A DNA stretch of 64,000 nucleotides from NCBI GenBank assembly GCA_910575615.1, contig CAJTEX010000014.1, positions 32,948-96,947 on the forward strand, given 5' to 3'. The stretch's first letter is position 1, and every line of letters begins with the position of its first letter. The stretch comes from Bacteroidales bacterium. Its GTDB lineage: Bacteria; Bacteroidota; Bacteroidia; Bacteroidales; Muribaculaceae. Both the position numbers and the translations under genes were made by a program. The notes beneath the pieces are model-generated. The model had not been told where the DNA came from, ran no database searches, and saw nothing but the letters and a program-made list of their open reading frames with translations. Positions 1 to 10,268 of the stretch are shown piece by piece.

Positions 1-2
1 AC

Positions 3-1616
3 AATACGGCCACGGCCCGGCTTGTACTGATAAAGGATATTATTCACCAGACAGGGGGTTACGTTATTGATTACCATATTGCCGGAACCCCTAAAATCAC
101 CTACGAGGAACGGCAATATATCAAGTTATCGGCTCAATCGTCTATTGAGGGAGCTGCACCGAGCCATGAACGGTTCGAGGATTTCGCGAAAGGTCTTGAT
201 GTCTCACAAGTGCGCCTCGGAAACCATGTCAGCCAGTGGCAGAACACAGGAACGCCGGAAGAACCGAAATGGGACGGTGATGTTCGCGACGATTGGGGCG
301 ATGATTACCGCGACCCGGACGACCCGGATTATCCAGACCCGCCTGACCCGTGGGGCGATGATTACCCGGAGCCTGACGACGACCGAGACGACGGACGCGA
401 CGACTACGGCGATGACAGGGATTATTATGCTTTGCGTTCAACCCCTCGTGCCGCAGTTCCGGCGGCACAATCCGGCAACACCTCGGTAACTACCGGCTCC
501 AGCTTTTTAGCCCGCGAGTTCGTAACGGGTATGTGGTACCGGCTTGATTCCGAGAACGGCAAAATCCGCCTTCAGTCGTCGAGTTTCTTTAACTGGGACC
601 CGCAGCCGGAGGGGCTTAACCCGCTGGAACTGTCAAGCGATGACGAATGGGTGCCGGTAATACGTGTGTCAAACGTGGGAACCGGCACAGGACATTCGTA
701 CAACGATATGTGTCCGACCTACCTTTTCGGGGCGCGACATTACCATAGTTACATAAAAGGAAGCGATGAGACGGACGAGGACGGCGACACAACGCCGTTA
801 GCCTTCATGTTCGCATATACCAAGATTAAGAAAAGTTTCGGACGCCTGACCCCGGAAGATGACAGCGGACAAAAGATAATTCTTGATGACGGGACCACAC
901 CGACAATTTCATTACTGTTTCAGTTCAAGGACGGATTATTTAATAAATTCTGGGCTGATTATGATGAAATACTCCGGCATGGAAACCGCTCCGTCGAAAT
1001 TCCGGCGGTGTTCAATAAGCTTGATTTGTTCCGCCTTGACGTGCTTAGCCCGGTAAAGGTGGGAAATATACGTTGTCTTATTGATACAGCGACATATTCA
1101 CTTCCTTCAGGTCGTAACGTGCCGGTCGACCTCAAACTCCGCACGATACAGACCCACGGGAAATATGATATTAAGAAGGAGCAGAACGTGCCGGATTTCG
1201 CGGCGGCAGCCCGACACCTCGAATGGCGCTTAAAATCGGAGACCTACGGCGAAACCCTTAATACACCTGAGACCAGAACCGCAGCAGTCCAAAAATACAT
1301 CAAAGATACCGGCTATCAATCGCACGGAACGGAAGGCGATTATTATTATATCGGTGTCGGAGGTATGATTTTCAAGTCTATAACACGCACCGTTCCTACG
1401 TGGCAGACCGATTCAAAAGTGCCGAAGCCAGGAACAGCTGGGCAAAGGAATTACAGGAAATACAAAGCCCTGATTACATACTCTGTTTTTGAAATACACG
1501 ATATGTCGTTTCAGGATGGCCCCCAAGATTGGGAACTGGACGAAGTACCGCTGGGGGAAGTTACCGTAACAGTTGAATACGATGTCATTCTTGTGGCCCG
1601 GTGGGTAAATGATTAG
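3..1616 (+). CDS. Phage tail-region structural protein (5'-truncated by window edge)
   Basis: The frame is open from the first complete codon of the window, so the gene starts upstream. The visible part is about 537 residues. Residues about 90-140 (nt 270-430) are an extreme Asp/Pro/Tyr-rich, low-complexity acidic stretch with repeated WGDDY and DPDDPD-like units, followed by a globular region to the C terminus. It is immediately upstream of two short tail genes and the giant fibre, so a baseplate or tail-tip role is likely from position alone. I do not recognise a named family. A methionine at nt 210 is internal: the upstream reading continues without a stop and reads as normal protein sequence. 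Confidence 0.75.
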   Translation, partial: NTATARLVLIKDIIHQTGGYVIDYHIAGTPKITYEERQYIKLSAQSSIEGAAPSHERFEDFAKGLDVSQVRLGNHVSQWQNTGTPEEPKWDGDVRDDWGDDYRDPDDPDYPDPPDPWGDDYPEPDDDRDDGRDDYGDDRDYYALRSTPRAAVPAAQSGNTSVTTGSSFLAREFVTGMWYRLDSENGKIRLQSSSFFNWDPQPEGLNPLELSSDDEWVPVIRVSNVGTGTGHSYNDMCPTYLFGARHYHSYIKGSDETDEDGDTTPLAFMFAYTKIKKSFGRLTPEDDSGQKIILDDGTTPTISLLFQFKDGLFNKFWADYDEILRHGNRSVEIPAVFNKLDLFRLDVLSPVKVGNIRCLIDTATYSLPSGRNVPVDLKLRTIQTHGKYDIKKEQNVPDFAAAARHLEWRLKSETYGETLNTPETRTAAVQKYIKDTGYQSHGTEGDYYYIGVGGMIFKSITRTVPTWQTDSKVPKPGTAGQRNYRKYKALITYSVFEIHDMSFQDGPQDWELDEVPLGEVTVTVEYDVILVARWVND

Positions 1617-1654
1617 TCCTTTGTCCGGCTACGTTTTAACGCCAATTTTGCAAT

Positions 1655-1861
1655 ATGGATAATAACAATGTAGTTTCCGCGCCGCAGCTTGCCGACGTTG
1701 CCAAGTATTACGATATATGGAGGAAGAGCCATACCGGCTCCCTCCGTACCTTTATTGATTTTATGGTAACGCCGTCGCCGGAGCGCGACAATTTCGTTAA
1801 CTCGCTTGGTCCTGAAACCTCTTTCAACGGTTCGGTGGCCGTCGTAACACTTCATTTGTAA
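1655..1861 (+). CDS. Small phage protein of unknown function (68 aa)
   Basis: This compact 68-residue frame sits between two tail genes on the same strand, 38 nt after the previous stop and 3 nt before the next start, as expected for a gene in a phage late operon. The sequence is soluble, with aromatic residues in its first half and no signal peptide or membrane segment. An 87-aa frame on the opposite strand (1613-1876) covers the same bases and is judged a shadow because the operon runs on the plus strand. I do not recognise the family; an adaptor or chaperone for the tail tip is possible but unproven. Confidence 0.6.
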   Translation: MDNNNVVSAPQLADVAKYYDIWRKSHTGSLRTFIDFMVTPSPERDNFVNSLGPETSFNGSVAVVTLHL

Positions 1862-1864
1862 GAT

Positions 1865-3043
1865 ATGAATGTTCAAGGAATAAAAAGCGGCTATGCCTTC
1901 TCTCGGAATCCGATTATCTTACGGGAATCGTTTCCGATTGACAACCCGAACAAAATCCCGGACGGAAGGTGTGAAATAATCTATGCCGGCACCACAATTT
2001 ACGAAGGGCGGTTCTCGCCCCCGTTGTCTATGAATGTCGCGGAAATTGCGGACGCTTTTGTTACGTTTTTCAACGAGCCGCCGGAAGGCAATATTTCGCC
2101 GATATGGCAGATTGAGGACACCGGAGATATGTGCGACCGTGAATTGTCGTGCTTATTTGAATTTGACGGTTACGAGGCAGAATATAACTGCATAGTGATA
2201 CCGGGAGGAATATCCCGGCAGAATTTCAAACGCCTTCTGCAACTCAACAAGGATATTTTTCAGGAACGTTTCTTCAATCCCAAAGGCAATTTTTTCCTGA
2301 CGACGCGGACAGCCTCATGGCGCATTGTGATGAAGGAAACGGAACTTTATCCGCTTTACTTTTTTCCTCGCCGAACCGGCGACCTTATAAGGATAGTTGA
2401 GCGCACAAACGGTTCGATATATGAGAATGACAGTTTTGACGAAGGGGTGGCCGTCCTCGACGTGGCGGCTCTCCGGCGATATTTCGCGGAACAAGAACAG
2501 GTGCTTTCGTCAGTGTTCGACGTGTACTATAATTCCAATTTTTCGTGTCGTATCGTGGTGGAGCGTTGCGACCCTACACGGGAACGCTACCGCCTGAAGT
2601 TCCGCAATTCCCTCGGAGTGTTCGAGATAATCGAACTTACCGGGGAACTCTCTATAACGCCGGAATATACCGACGCGGACGAATCGCAGTTCAAACGGTA
2701 CGACACAAGAACGACGGAGTTTTTCACCGACCGTGAAAGAGTGGAACGCAAGCAGTCTATAAGCGTCGAGACAGGAGTGAAACGCCCGGACGAAATACGG
2801 TTCTTAATGGATATGTTAGGCAGCGAGGAAGTCTATTTGCTCGACCTGACACCGCTACCGATAAAGGTTATCCCATCGGTGGAGGAACTGACTTACCGCC
2901 CGCGCCCGGAATCGCCGCAGAAGTTTACCGTAAAACTCGAAATATCATCTTCCGAAGAAAACATCATGCAGGATATTATCGACGGAAGCGAGAACCGCAA
3001 ACCGCGCATATTCTCGAAACAGTTCAGCAAACAGTTTAATTAA
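1865..3043 (+). CDS. Phage tail-associated protein (392 aa), unknown family
   Basis: A 392-residue soluble protein with no signal peptide or transmembrane segment, rich in beta-forming and aromatic residues. It starts 3 nt after the 68-aa gene and ends 7 nt before the giant fibre, so the four genes look co-transcribed. Position suggests a baseplate or fibre-connector protein. No catalytic motif was seen. Family assignment would need a profile search; the reading frame itself is well supported by length, codon pattern and tight spacing. Confidence 0.75.
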   Translation: MNVQGIKSGYAFSRNPIILRESFPIDNPNKIPDGRCEIIYAGTTIYEGRFSPPLSMNVAEIADAFVTFFNEPPEGNISPIWQIEDTGDMCDRELSCLFEFDGYEAEYNCIVIPGGISRQNFKRLLQLNKDIFQERFFNPKGNFFLTTRTASWRIVMKETELYPLYFFPRRTGDLIRIVERTNGSIYENDSFDEGVAVLDVAALRRYFAEQEQVLSSVFDVYYNSNFSCRIVVERCDPTRERYRLKFRNSLGVFEIIELTGELSITPEYTDADESQFKRYDTRTTEFFTDRERVERKQSISVETGVKRPDEIRFLMDMLGSEEVYLLDLTPLPIKVIPSVEELTYRPRPESPQKFTVKLEISSSEENIMQDIIDGSENRKPRIFSKQFSKQFN

Positions 3044-3050
3044 GGATAAA

Positions 3051-6000
3051 ATGGCAGATACCACACAAAATTTCATAGATAGCCTTATTCTGACTATCCA
3101 GAACGCCGAAGACCCGGAAAGCGTTACCAACGAAATGGTGGCCGCCGTGTTCGATTTCCTCAATAAAGGTTACAAGAATCTTTTAACGAACAATTCGGCA
3201 GTAGCGACCGAGAAAGCCGAGCGGCAGGCCGCCGACGCGGCTTTGCAACGTACTATTGACACGGTGCAGCTTGCAATAGCGGCAGTAAGAAACACCGCCA
3301 ACGCGGCAGACGCAAAATCCAAATCCAACGAGGCGGCAATCAACACTCTTTTAGGGAAGAACGCGACCGCCGCAATCGAAAGTTTCAACGAGGTAATAGC
3401 CTTCCTTAGTGGAATCAAGGACAATGAAAGCCTCGTCAGTCTTTTGGACGCGATACGTCAGAGGCTTGATGACTTTGACAGGGAGGTGGAGCGTCTGAAT
3501 TCCATTGATGAAAGCCACGATGACCGAATTTCGGTTGTCGAAGAACTTAACACCGCTATTCACGTCGTTGACACACTCGACCTTGATACCACGACAGATA
3601 CCGGGATATATTACTATAACCCCGCCACAGTGCTTATGGGAAGCACCCGAAATATCCTTATTGTCAAAAGTATGCCGGGCCAACGCCTTGCCGGAGGGGG
3701 GCAGTCGCTGAAAATAGCACAATATCTGTTCGATTCCGACGGACTGCAATACCGAACGGGAGCATTTTCCGGCAGACCGGGGGCCTCAATCGTGTGGGAA
3801 GATTGGCAGGGTGTCGGACAAAAAGGAGCCGGCAACCTTATCAACATAACGGAACTTGTGCCACCCCAAAACGGATTCTACGACCTTCAGAGCGCAATCG
3901 AAGCGGTTCCGGCAACACATCGCGCACTCGGACGCTGGATTACTTACCGCCTCGGCACAGGCGAGTGGGAAACCAAACAGTTCAAAGGCTCGACGCTGAC
4001 ACAGTGGGAAACCGCGTCAGCATGGGAGGACACCGGCGGGAAGGGTACCATTACTGGGATTAAACTCAATAACCAGACTGTCGCCCCGGACGCTGACGGT
4101 GTTGTTAATATAACCGTTGACGAGGTGGAAATCGACGAAACCCTCAATGCGCAATCGACAAACCCGGTACAGAACAATGTAATAACGCAGAAAATCGCGG
4201 AACTGGAAGCAAAGACCGTCGCCGACCTTGACATTTCATTGAACGAGGACGAGACGGAAGCACATATCGCCATACTAAACAGCAGCCGCGTTGAAATCGC
4301 CGGGGGTGATATTCCCGTAGGGAAAGGTGGAGGCGGAAGTGAACAGGGCCAATCCGCAAAAATCGTGCTTTCCGCCTCGGTAGACAACCCGGTTATTCGT
4401 GAGGGCAGCCCGGTAATGCTTTCCTACTTTTTCGACCACCAATATCTCGGAGGCGACCAGAACGGAGAATCCACCGGCCAACGCGCCACGATTGAAATTA
4501 CCGTAAAGAACGGAGCAGTTACGACGTTCTCGACGGTACTCAATGACGTGGCACGGGGTTCTTATGACCTTGACATTACCGGGTATGTCAGGAGTGGGAA
4601 AACCGACATTACGGTAAAAGCCACCGTTATAGACCCGGAGACTGGGGCAACTCGCTCCCGTCAGGCCGTGGCCGGTGTGGAGGCGAAAACACTGGCTCTT
4701 TCAAGCGCGTACAATCTGGCAAACTCTATCGCCGGAGGCGGTTACGGCCCTGATGAAACCGTTACCATACCTTTCACCGTATCGGGTTCAGGCTCAAAGA
4801 CCATAACGCTATATCTTGACGGACAGGAATACAAGTCTACCGTGGTAACCAAGTCAGGCAAGACAAACGGCAGCTTTTCAGTGCCGATGTCTGGACTGAC
4901 ACTCGGCTGCCACAACGTCCAGATGGTTGCCACACTCGAAGCCTCGGAAACCCTCACCCTTGTTTCGGAATCGGTATATATCGACCTTCTGAAGAAGGAC
5001 GCGGCCGGACGTGTGTCTGCTCCTTTCATAGGCACGATGATAATCTTCCCCGACGGAAGGATTTTCGAGGGTTCGGACTATCTTACGCCGACGCTTGAAG
5101 TAGGACAGTTTGAACGCCTTGATTTTGATTTCGTTGTTTATGACCCCGAAATTACTCCGGCGGAAATGACCGTATATCATAACGGAATAGTCTCGCAGCG
5201 CGTGTCGCCGCCCCGTTCGGTGCAGAAATACACCAACCGTTTCACACAATCGGGAACGGAGGCGATGAAGTTCAAGACCGGGGAAACAGAATATATCTTC
5301 AATATCGAGGTGGTGGAATCTTCTATCAATCTGGTGGAAGTTACCGACAATCTCCGCGTCAAGCTGTCGGCCGCCGGGCGAAGCAACTCCGAAGCCGAGA
5401 CCGACCGGGCAAAGTGGGAGTTTAAGGGTATAACTACGGACTTCCACGGTTTTGACTGGAACAAGAACGGATGGACAGGCGACGCGCTACTTCTCACCAA
5501 CGGTGCGAATATCGTAATAAACGATACTCCGTTTGTAACTGACGCGACCGCTACCGGCTTCACTATCGAGGCGGAGCTGATGTGTTCCAACGTAGCCGAC
5601 CGCGAAGGTGTGGTAATGGAGTGTATGGCCGACGGTGTAGGTTTCCAGATGACGGCCGAACAGGCTAAAATCGTGGTGTCGGGAGGGCAGGAACTTGAAA
5701 CAAAGTTTGCCCCGGACGTGCCTATAAAAGTGGCGTTTGTGGTGGAAGGCAAGGCGGAAAACCGGCTTTTACAACTCTATGTGAACGGAATCCGAGACCG
5801 CTCCCTTCAGTATCAGGCCGCCGCGTCTCTCATTCAGATGAACCCGGCGAAAATCAAAGTCAGTGGCGACGCGGCAGACGTTGAATTGCGGAATGTCCGC
5901 ATTTACTCTCGCGCCCTGTCCGATGATGAAATATTGTCGAATTATATGATTGACCGCACCACGGCCGACGAAATGGTGTTGTTGTTTCAGAAAAACGACA

Positions 6001-9000
6001 TTCTCGACGATGAAACCGACGAGGTGAGCATCGACAAGTTACGCGCACAGGGTAAAAGCGTAATGCGCATTGTCGGAGACGTTGACCTCGTTAATCAGAC
6101 CAATAACAAGAAATTCGAGGTTCCCGTCGATGTCTACTTTTATTCGCAGTATGGCAAGGAATATGATTTTGTCGCCCGTAAAATCGGCCTTCGCATACAG
6201 GGAACATCTTCGACTACCTACCCACGTAAGAATTACCGCCTCTATTTCTTCCGTTCGGAACAGTACGGAACGACGCTGGAAGTGAACGGTGTAAACGTGC
6301 CTTCTCTGGAATACTCGTTCAAGCCGGGGGCGCGCCCTGTATCAATCTTCTGTCTGAAGGCCGATTTTTCGGATTCTTCCAGCACCCACAACACCGGCGG
6401 TGTCAGAATCGTTAACGACGTGTTCCGCCGTTGTGGCTGGCTCACACCGCCGCAAGCTGCATACAAGGGAGATTATGATGTCCGTATAGGTGTAGACGGA
6501 TTCCCGATAAATCTTTTCTACGACAACGACGGTTCCGGCGTCGCCAAGTTCCTCGGAAAATACAATTTCAACAACGAGAAGGCGGATTCCGCAATTGTCT
6601 ACGGATTCGAGGGTATCGAGGGATTCAACGACGCGGCGACGCTCAACGGACAGCGTAACAAATGTATCTGTCTGGAGTTCCTGAACAACTCGGCCGCGCT
6701 CTGCCTGTTCGGTACTGCCTCGATGTCGAATTTCGATGATGAACTGGAATTCCGCTTCAAGGCCGACACCAAGTGGGCCGACGCTCATGCGGACGACAAG
6801 GCCGCAGTGATTCGCCTCTGGCAGTGGATTCAGGACTGCAAGGGCAAGCCATCGAAGTTCCTTTCTGAATACCGGGATTATTTCCTTAATGATTCGCCGT
6901 TCGCATGGTATATCATTACGGACTACTTCATGGCCGTGGATAACCGTGCCAAAAATATGATGTTGGTAACGTGGGACGGTATTCACTGGATGTTCATACC
7001 CTACGACATGGACACTCTGCTTGGTGAGCGAAACGATTCTTACCTGAAGTTCGACTATATGATAACTTTCGATTCTTTCGATGAATCCCAGGGAGCCTAT
7101 TGTTTCGCCGGCCATGATTCGGAACTGTGGAAACTGGTACGCGCTTGCCCCGAAAAACTCGCCGAGGCAGCCAAGACCATACGCGCCAATATGTCAACGG
7201 AATACGTCTTAAAGGTATTCAACGAGGAAATGATGGGCGCATGGGCCGAACGTATCTACAACAAGGACGGGGAATATAAATACATTCTTCCACTGCTTGA
7301 ACAGGGCAAGGACTATCTTTTTGCCCTTCAGGGTTCGCGCTATGCGCACCGAACCTATACCATTGTCAACCGCTTCAACCTTTTGGATTCGGAGTATTGC
7401 GCTGGAACTTACCGCGATGACGCTTTTCCCATCTATCTGTCTTATAACTTCGCGGCCAATCCTCGCGCCCTCACAATCACCGCAGCCGAGCGGTTCTGTT
7501 TCGGTTACGGAATGACTAACGGCGACCCGACGGTTCACGGCCTACGCGCCGAGAATCCGGGCGATACGGTAGAACTGACATTCCGGCAGAATCTTATCGT
7601 AAACGACCCTCAGAATGTTTACGGGGCTTCAAGAATCCGGGGGCTGGACCTTACGAAGATAAGCCACGCAATCGTCGGGACACTCAACCTTAACAAGTGT
7701 ATCCGGCTTACCGACCTTAACGCCTCATGTGCTGACGGACAAACCACGCTGACCGGCCTTGTTGTGGATTCGTGCCGAAATCTCCAGCGTATCAATGTCA
7801 ACGGCCTGAACGGATTGTTGTCGCTCAATCTTTCCGAAAACAAGAAACTCGACACTTTCGACGGAGCAGACACGAAGCTCACCAATGTTATTTTCGCACA
7901 GGGCGGAAAACTCGCCACTGCGAAACTTCCGGCGACGCTCCAGACGCTTGAACTCCGATACCTTCAGAGCCTCGCGCCTTCCGGCTTGCAGATTCCGGCA
8001 AACGTGGCTGTCAACCGCCTTGTGGTTGACAACTGCCCGCAGCTCGACTGGCGCGACATACTGAAGAAATGCCCGACTACGACCTATCTACGTGTTACCG
8101 GCATAAACGAGAGCGGACGCGGCGAACTGCTCCGGCAGTTCCTTACGATGAAAGGCGTCGATGAAAACGGAAATACCGTCAACACTTGCCGCCTTGTCGG
8201 TACTTACCAACTTACAAAGTATCTCCCAGAATCAGAGTATAACGAGTTAAAGGCGCATTTCCCGGAACTCAACATTTTGCAGCCGGAATGGACGGTTATC
8301 AAGTACGACGAAACGGTTGCAGACAGTAAGAACATTTCCAATCTCGACAATGAAACCGGCTACGACTACGATAACGAGTTTCAACCGTCGGCCCATATCG
8401 CCGCGATTCTCGCCAAACGCCACCGCGTCATGGCCAAGTACACGGCGCAGGGTGAAATGACCGTCTGCCCGCTTGATGATTCGGACAGCCGTAAATACCA
8501 CGACGGTACAGAGGCCAACCTTCAGGGATTCGCCCACCCGACAAAGGCGGACGAAGGCGACGTTATGATGTACGAGCCAGACCGTTGGTGCAAGGGCATT
8601 GATGATTTTATAAACCGTTGCCATTATGACTGTTTCAGTTCGCTGAAAAAAGTTACCACCCCCGAAGGTGTGAAACTCTACCCGGAGGATATGCAACTTA
8701 TCGACCGTTCGGCTTGTCGTGTCGCTTCCACATACGCCACGTTGGACGAAAGCATTACGGTTTATGATGATTACCGGGTGTTTATTGCCCCGGTAGCCGG
8801 TTACAGGCAGGTGAGGTGGCCGGCTGTCAATTCTTCGGTTTACGGTGCTGTTTTCCTTGACGCAGCCAATAATATTGTAGGCCGTGCCGCAGCCAACTCC
8901 GGGCGAATGACCGAAAGCAGCTACTTGTTTACCTCCGTTCCGGCTAAGGCTGAAAAAATCGCTTTCACCTGTCTTCGCGAAGGGTCTTTCTCATTCGTGT

Positions 9001-9842
9001 GGCTCACCACCTCCGACCAGATAGACGCTATCGAGCCTGACGCATGGAATACCGGGGAATATCTCTGTGGTGTGAATAAAGCATACTACGGCAATTTGCA
9101 GATTCGCAGTATCAACGGAGTGGCCCCAACTTGCAGCGTATCACAGGCGCAATTCGCCGATTATTGCCGCAAACGTGGCGAAGGGTTCACTCTGATAACC
9201 TATGCCATGCACCGCGACATCGCCCGGCTTTTCTTTGCCACATACGGCAACCGCGACAGTTCCGACGTATGCGGATATGGCTCCGGCTCAAACACCACTC
9301 CGACGGGTAAGACCGATTTCCTCGGAATGAAAGATACTATCAAACTACCGACGGCGACACTCGGAGCTGCCGGAGGCTGGTATTACGACGACACCAACAC
9401 ATTAAGAAATGCCACCTCAATAAATGCCCTCGGATATGAAAACCTTTGGGGCAATGTGTCAGAATGGATGGAGGGCTTCAGTTCCGATTACTGGGTCTGC
9501 ACCCTTAAAGACCAGGGAGACCGCAAAGTCAAGAGCGCGACCATCTCCGATTCATGGATTACCGAACTTCATAACGGGCGATTCATGGACGTGGTGCCTG
9601 TGCTTGTCGGGGCTACCGAGACAACTCATTACGGGGATAAATTCTGGGGACAGAACTCGCCGGCCCGTGTCGGGTTGCGTTCCGGCAACTACGCCTACTC
9701 GTACAGCGGTGTTTCGTACATGTTCGCGAACTTCGATTCATCGAGCACGAGCGCGTGGTACGGGTCGCGCCTTGCCTTCATTGGTAAAATCGTCTATACG
9801 TTAAACGTCGCGACCTTCTTGGAGGCCGAGGCCATCGGTTAA
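3051..9842 (+). CDS. Giant phage tail fibre / receptor-binding protein with DGR variable C-terminal domain
   Basis: This 2263-residue mosaic protein is the DGR target. Regions in order: a helical N-terminal region of Ala-rich heptads (about 1-170) that probably joins the tail; a pyocin-knob-like segment (about 184-260); Gly/Ser linkers and Ig-like beta repeats (about 440-760); a LamG/concanavalin-like domain (about 789-965); a CotH-kinase-like domain (about 1004-1460) with IGLRIQGTSS, DNRAKN (about 1297) and YDMDT (about 1318) motifs; leucine-rich-like repeats (about 1531-1681); and a C-terminal formylglycine-enzyme/C-type-lectin-like domain (about 2010-2263) with the signature NLWGNVSEW. The variable repeat covers residues 2203-2243, and 20 constant residues follow it. 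The likely role is binding a cell-surface receptor of the host bacterium, with the last domain diversified. CotH and LamG calls are by motif resemblance only; the fibre role is firm from context. Confidence 0.9.
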   Translation: MADTTQNFIDSLILTIQNAEDPESVTNEMVAAVFDFLNKGYKNLLTNNSAVATEKAERQAADAALQRTIDTVQLAIAAVRNTANAADAKSKSNEAAINTLLGKNATAAIESFNEVIAFLSGIKDNESLVSLLDAIRQRLDDFDREVERLNSIDESHDDRISVVEELNTAIHVVDTLDLDTTTDTGIYYYNPATVLMGSTRNILIVKSMPGQRLAGGGQSLKIAQYLFDSDGLQYRTGAFSGRPGASIVWEDWQGVGQKGAGNLINITELVPPQNGFYDLQSAIEAVPATHRALGRWITYRLGTGEWETKQFKGSTLTQWETASAWEDTGGKGTITGIKLNNQTVAPDADGVVNITVDEVEIDETLNAQSTNPVQNNVITQKIAELEAKTVADLDISLNEDETEAHIAILNSSRVEIAGGDIPVGKGGGGSEQGQSAKIVLSASVDNPVIREGSPVMLSYFFDHQYLGGDQNGESTGQRATIEITVKNGAVTTFSTVLNDVARGSYDLDITGYVRSGKTDITVKATVIDPETGATRSRQAVAGVEAKTLALSSAYNLANSIAGGGYGPDETVTIPFTVSGSGSKTITLYLDGQEYKSTVVTKSGKTNGSFSVPMSGLTLGCHNVQMVATLEASETLTLVSESVYIDLLKKDAAGRVSAPFIGTMIIFPDGRIFEGSDYLTPTLEVGQFERLDFDFVVYDPEITPAEMTVYHNGIVSQRVSPPRSVQKYTNRFTQSGTEAMKFKTGETEYIFNIEVVESSINLVEVTDNLRVKLSAAGRSNSEAETDRAKWEFKGITTDFHGFDWNKNGWTGDALLLTNGANIVINDTPFVTDATATGFTIEAELMCSNVADREGVVMECMADGVGFQMTAEQAKIVVSGGQELETKFAPDVPIKVAFVVEGKAENRLLQLYVNGIRDRSLQYQAAASLIQMNPAKIKVSGDAADVELRNVRIYSRALSDDEILSNYMIDRTTADEMVLLFQKNDILDDETDEVSIDKLRAQGKSVMRIVGDVDLVNQTNNKKFEVPVDVYFYSQYGKEYDFVARKIGLRIQGTSSTTYPRKNYRLYFFRSEQYGTTLEVNGVNVPSLEYSFKPGARPVSIFCLKADFSDSSSTHNTGGVRIVNDVFRRCGWLTPPQAAYKGDYDVRIGVDGFPINLFYDNDGSGVAKFLGKYNFNNEKADSAIVYGFEGIEGFNDAATLNGQRNKCICLEFLNNSAALCLFGTASMSNFDDELEFRFKADTKWADAHADDKAAVIRLWQWIQDCKGKPSKFLSEYRDYFLNDSPFAWYIITDYFMAVDNRAKNMMLVTWDGIHWMFIPYDMDTLLGERNDSYLKFDYMITFDSFDESQGAYCFAGHDSELWKLVRACPEKLAEAAKTIRANMSTEYVLKVFNEEMMGAWAERIYNKDGEYKYILPLLEQGKDYLFALQGSRYAHRTYTIVNRFNLLDSEYCAGTYRDDAFPIYLSYNFAANPRALTITAAERFCFGYGMTNGDPTVHGLRAENPGDTVELTFRQNLIVNDPQNVYGASRIRGLDLTKISHAIVGTLNLNKCIRLTDLNASCADGQTTLTGLVVDSCRNLQRINVNGLNGLLSLNLSENKKLDTFDGADTKLTNVIFAQGGKLATAKLPATLQTLELRYLQSLAPSGLQIPANVAVNRLVVDNCPQLDWRDILKKCPTTTYLRVTGINESGRGELLRQFLTMKGVDENGNTVNTCRLVGTYQLTKYLPESEYNELKAHFPELNILQPEWTVIKYDETVADSKNISNLDNETGYDYDNEFQPSAHIAAILAKRHRVMAKYTAQGEMTVCPLDDSDSRKYHDGTEANLQGFAHPTKADEGDVMMYEPDRWCKGIDDFINRCHYDCFSSLKKVTTPEGVKLYPEDMQLIDRSACRVASTYATLDESITVYDDYRVFIAPVAGYRQVRWPAVNSSVYGAVFLDAANNIVGRAAANSGRMTESSYLFTSVPAKAEKIAFTCLREGSFSFVWLTTSDQIDAIEPDAWNTGEYLCGVNKAYYGNLQIRSINGVAPTCSVSQAQFADYCRKRGEGFTLITYAMHRDIARLFFATYGNRDSSDVCGYGSGSNTTPTGKTDFLGMKDTIKLPTATLGAAGGWYYDDTNTLRNATSINALGYENLWGNVSEWMEGFSSDYWVCTLKDQGDRKVKSATISDSWITELHNGRFMDVVPVLVGATETTHYGDKFWGQNSPARVGLRSGNYAYSYSGVSYMFANFDSSSTSAWYGSRLAFIGKIVYTLNVATFLEAEAIG
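9659..9775 (+). repeat. DGR variable repeat (VR)
   Basis: These 117 bp near the 3' end of the fibre gene align without gaps to the template repeat 285 bp downstream. Ten positions differ: 9690, 9696, 9702, 9706, 9723, 9724, 9732, 9733, 9745 and 9751. Every one is A in the template (seven A to T, three A to G). In protein terms, eight of ten template Asn codons have become Tyr (3), Ser (3) or Phe (2). The last 20 bp or so (to 9775) are identical and GC-rich and contain no template adenines, fitting the initiation-of-mutagenic-homing (IMH) element. Similarity decays after 9776. Confidence 0.97.
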
Positions 9843-10268
9843 ACTTTACACTTATCCGTATGCACGAAAAAGATTATATCGTTACACGCGGGCCAGGGCC
9901 TCCTCACACCGCATAAAGATAAAACGGCAGATTTCCCCAAACGGCCGGCCCGTGTCGGGTTGCGTTCCGGCAACAACGCCAACTCGAACAACGGTGTTTC
10001 GTACATGAACGCGAACAACGATTCATCGAACACGAACGCGTGGTACGGGTCGCGCCTTGCACTCATAAGCGTTAAGCCTGAAAAGATATTTTGCCCTCCG
10101 GCATGGCGACGTGTCGCCGGAGCCGTGGCAGGGGATTGAGCCGCAGCACAGCCGCCGACGTGCGGAACGCTGAAACATCACGCGCAGGGGTGGAGTTTAG
10201 TAGGGGCGGCGCAAGTCGTCGGCCGAAACACTCAGGCCCCGGAAAAATGAAGGCTAAAAATCAATAAA
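9843..10268 (+). ncRNA. DGR template RNA region (TR plus downstream spacer)
   Basis: The 426 bp between the fibre stop and the reverse transcriptase start hold the template repeat and a spacer of about 208 bp with no supported gene. In known DGRs the TR is copied from a structured RNA that includes the spacer downstream. Here the spacer contains a perfect 7-bp hairpin (arms 10096-10102 and 10116-10122) and other GC-rich self-complementary stretches. RNA ends are not visible; the extent given is the whole gene-free stretch. No Avd-like frame occurs in it. Confidence 0.75.
9944..10060 (+). repeat. DGR template repeat (TR)
   Basis: This non-coding copy of the variable repeat starts 102 bp after the fibre stop codon. 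It contains 26 adenines, mostly in AAC triplets that align with codon starts in the target gene, the arrangement that lets adenine mutagenesis give large amino-acid diversity while avoiding stop codons. Read in the target frame it encodes Asn at all ten diversifiable positions. Its 3' end matches the constant GC-rich end of the variable repeat and then diverges. Confidence 0.97.
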
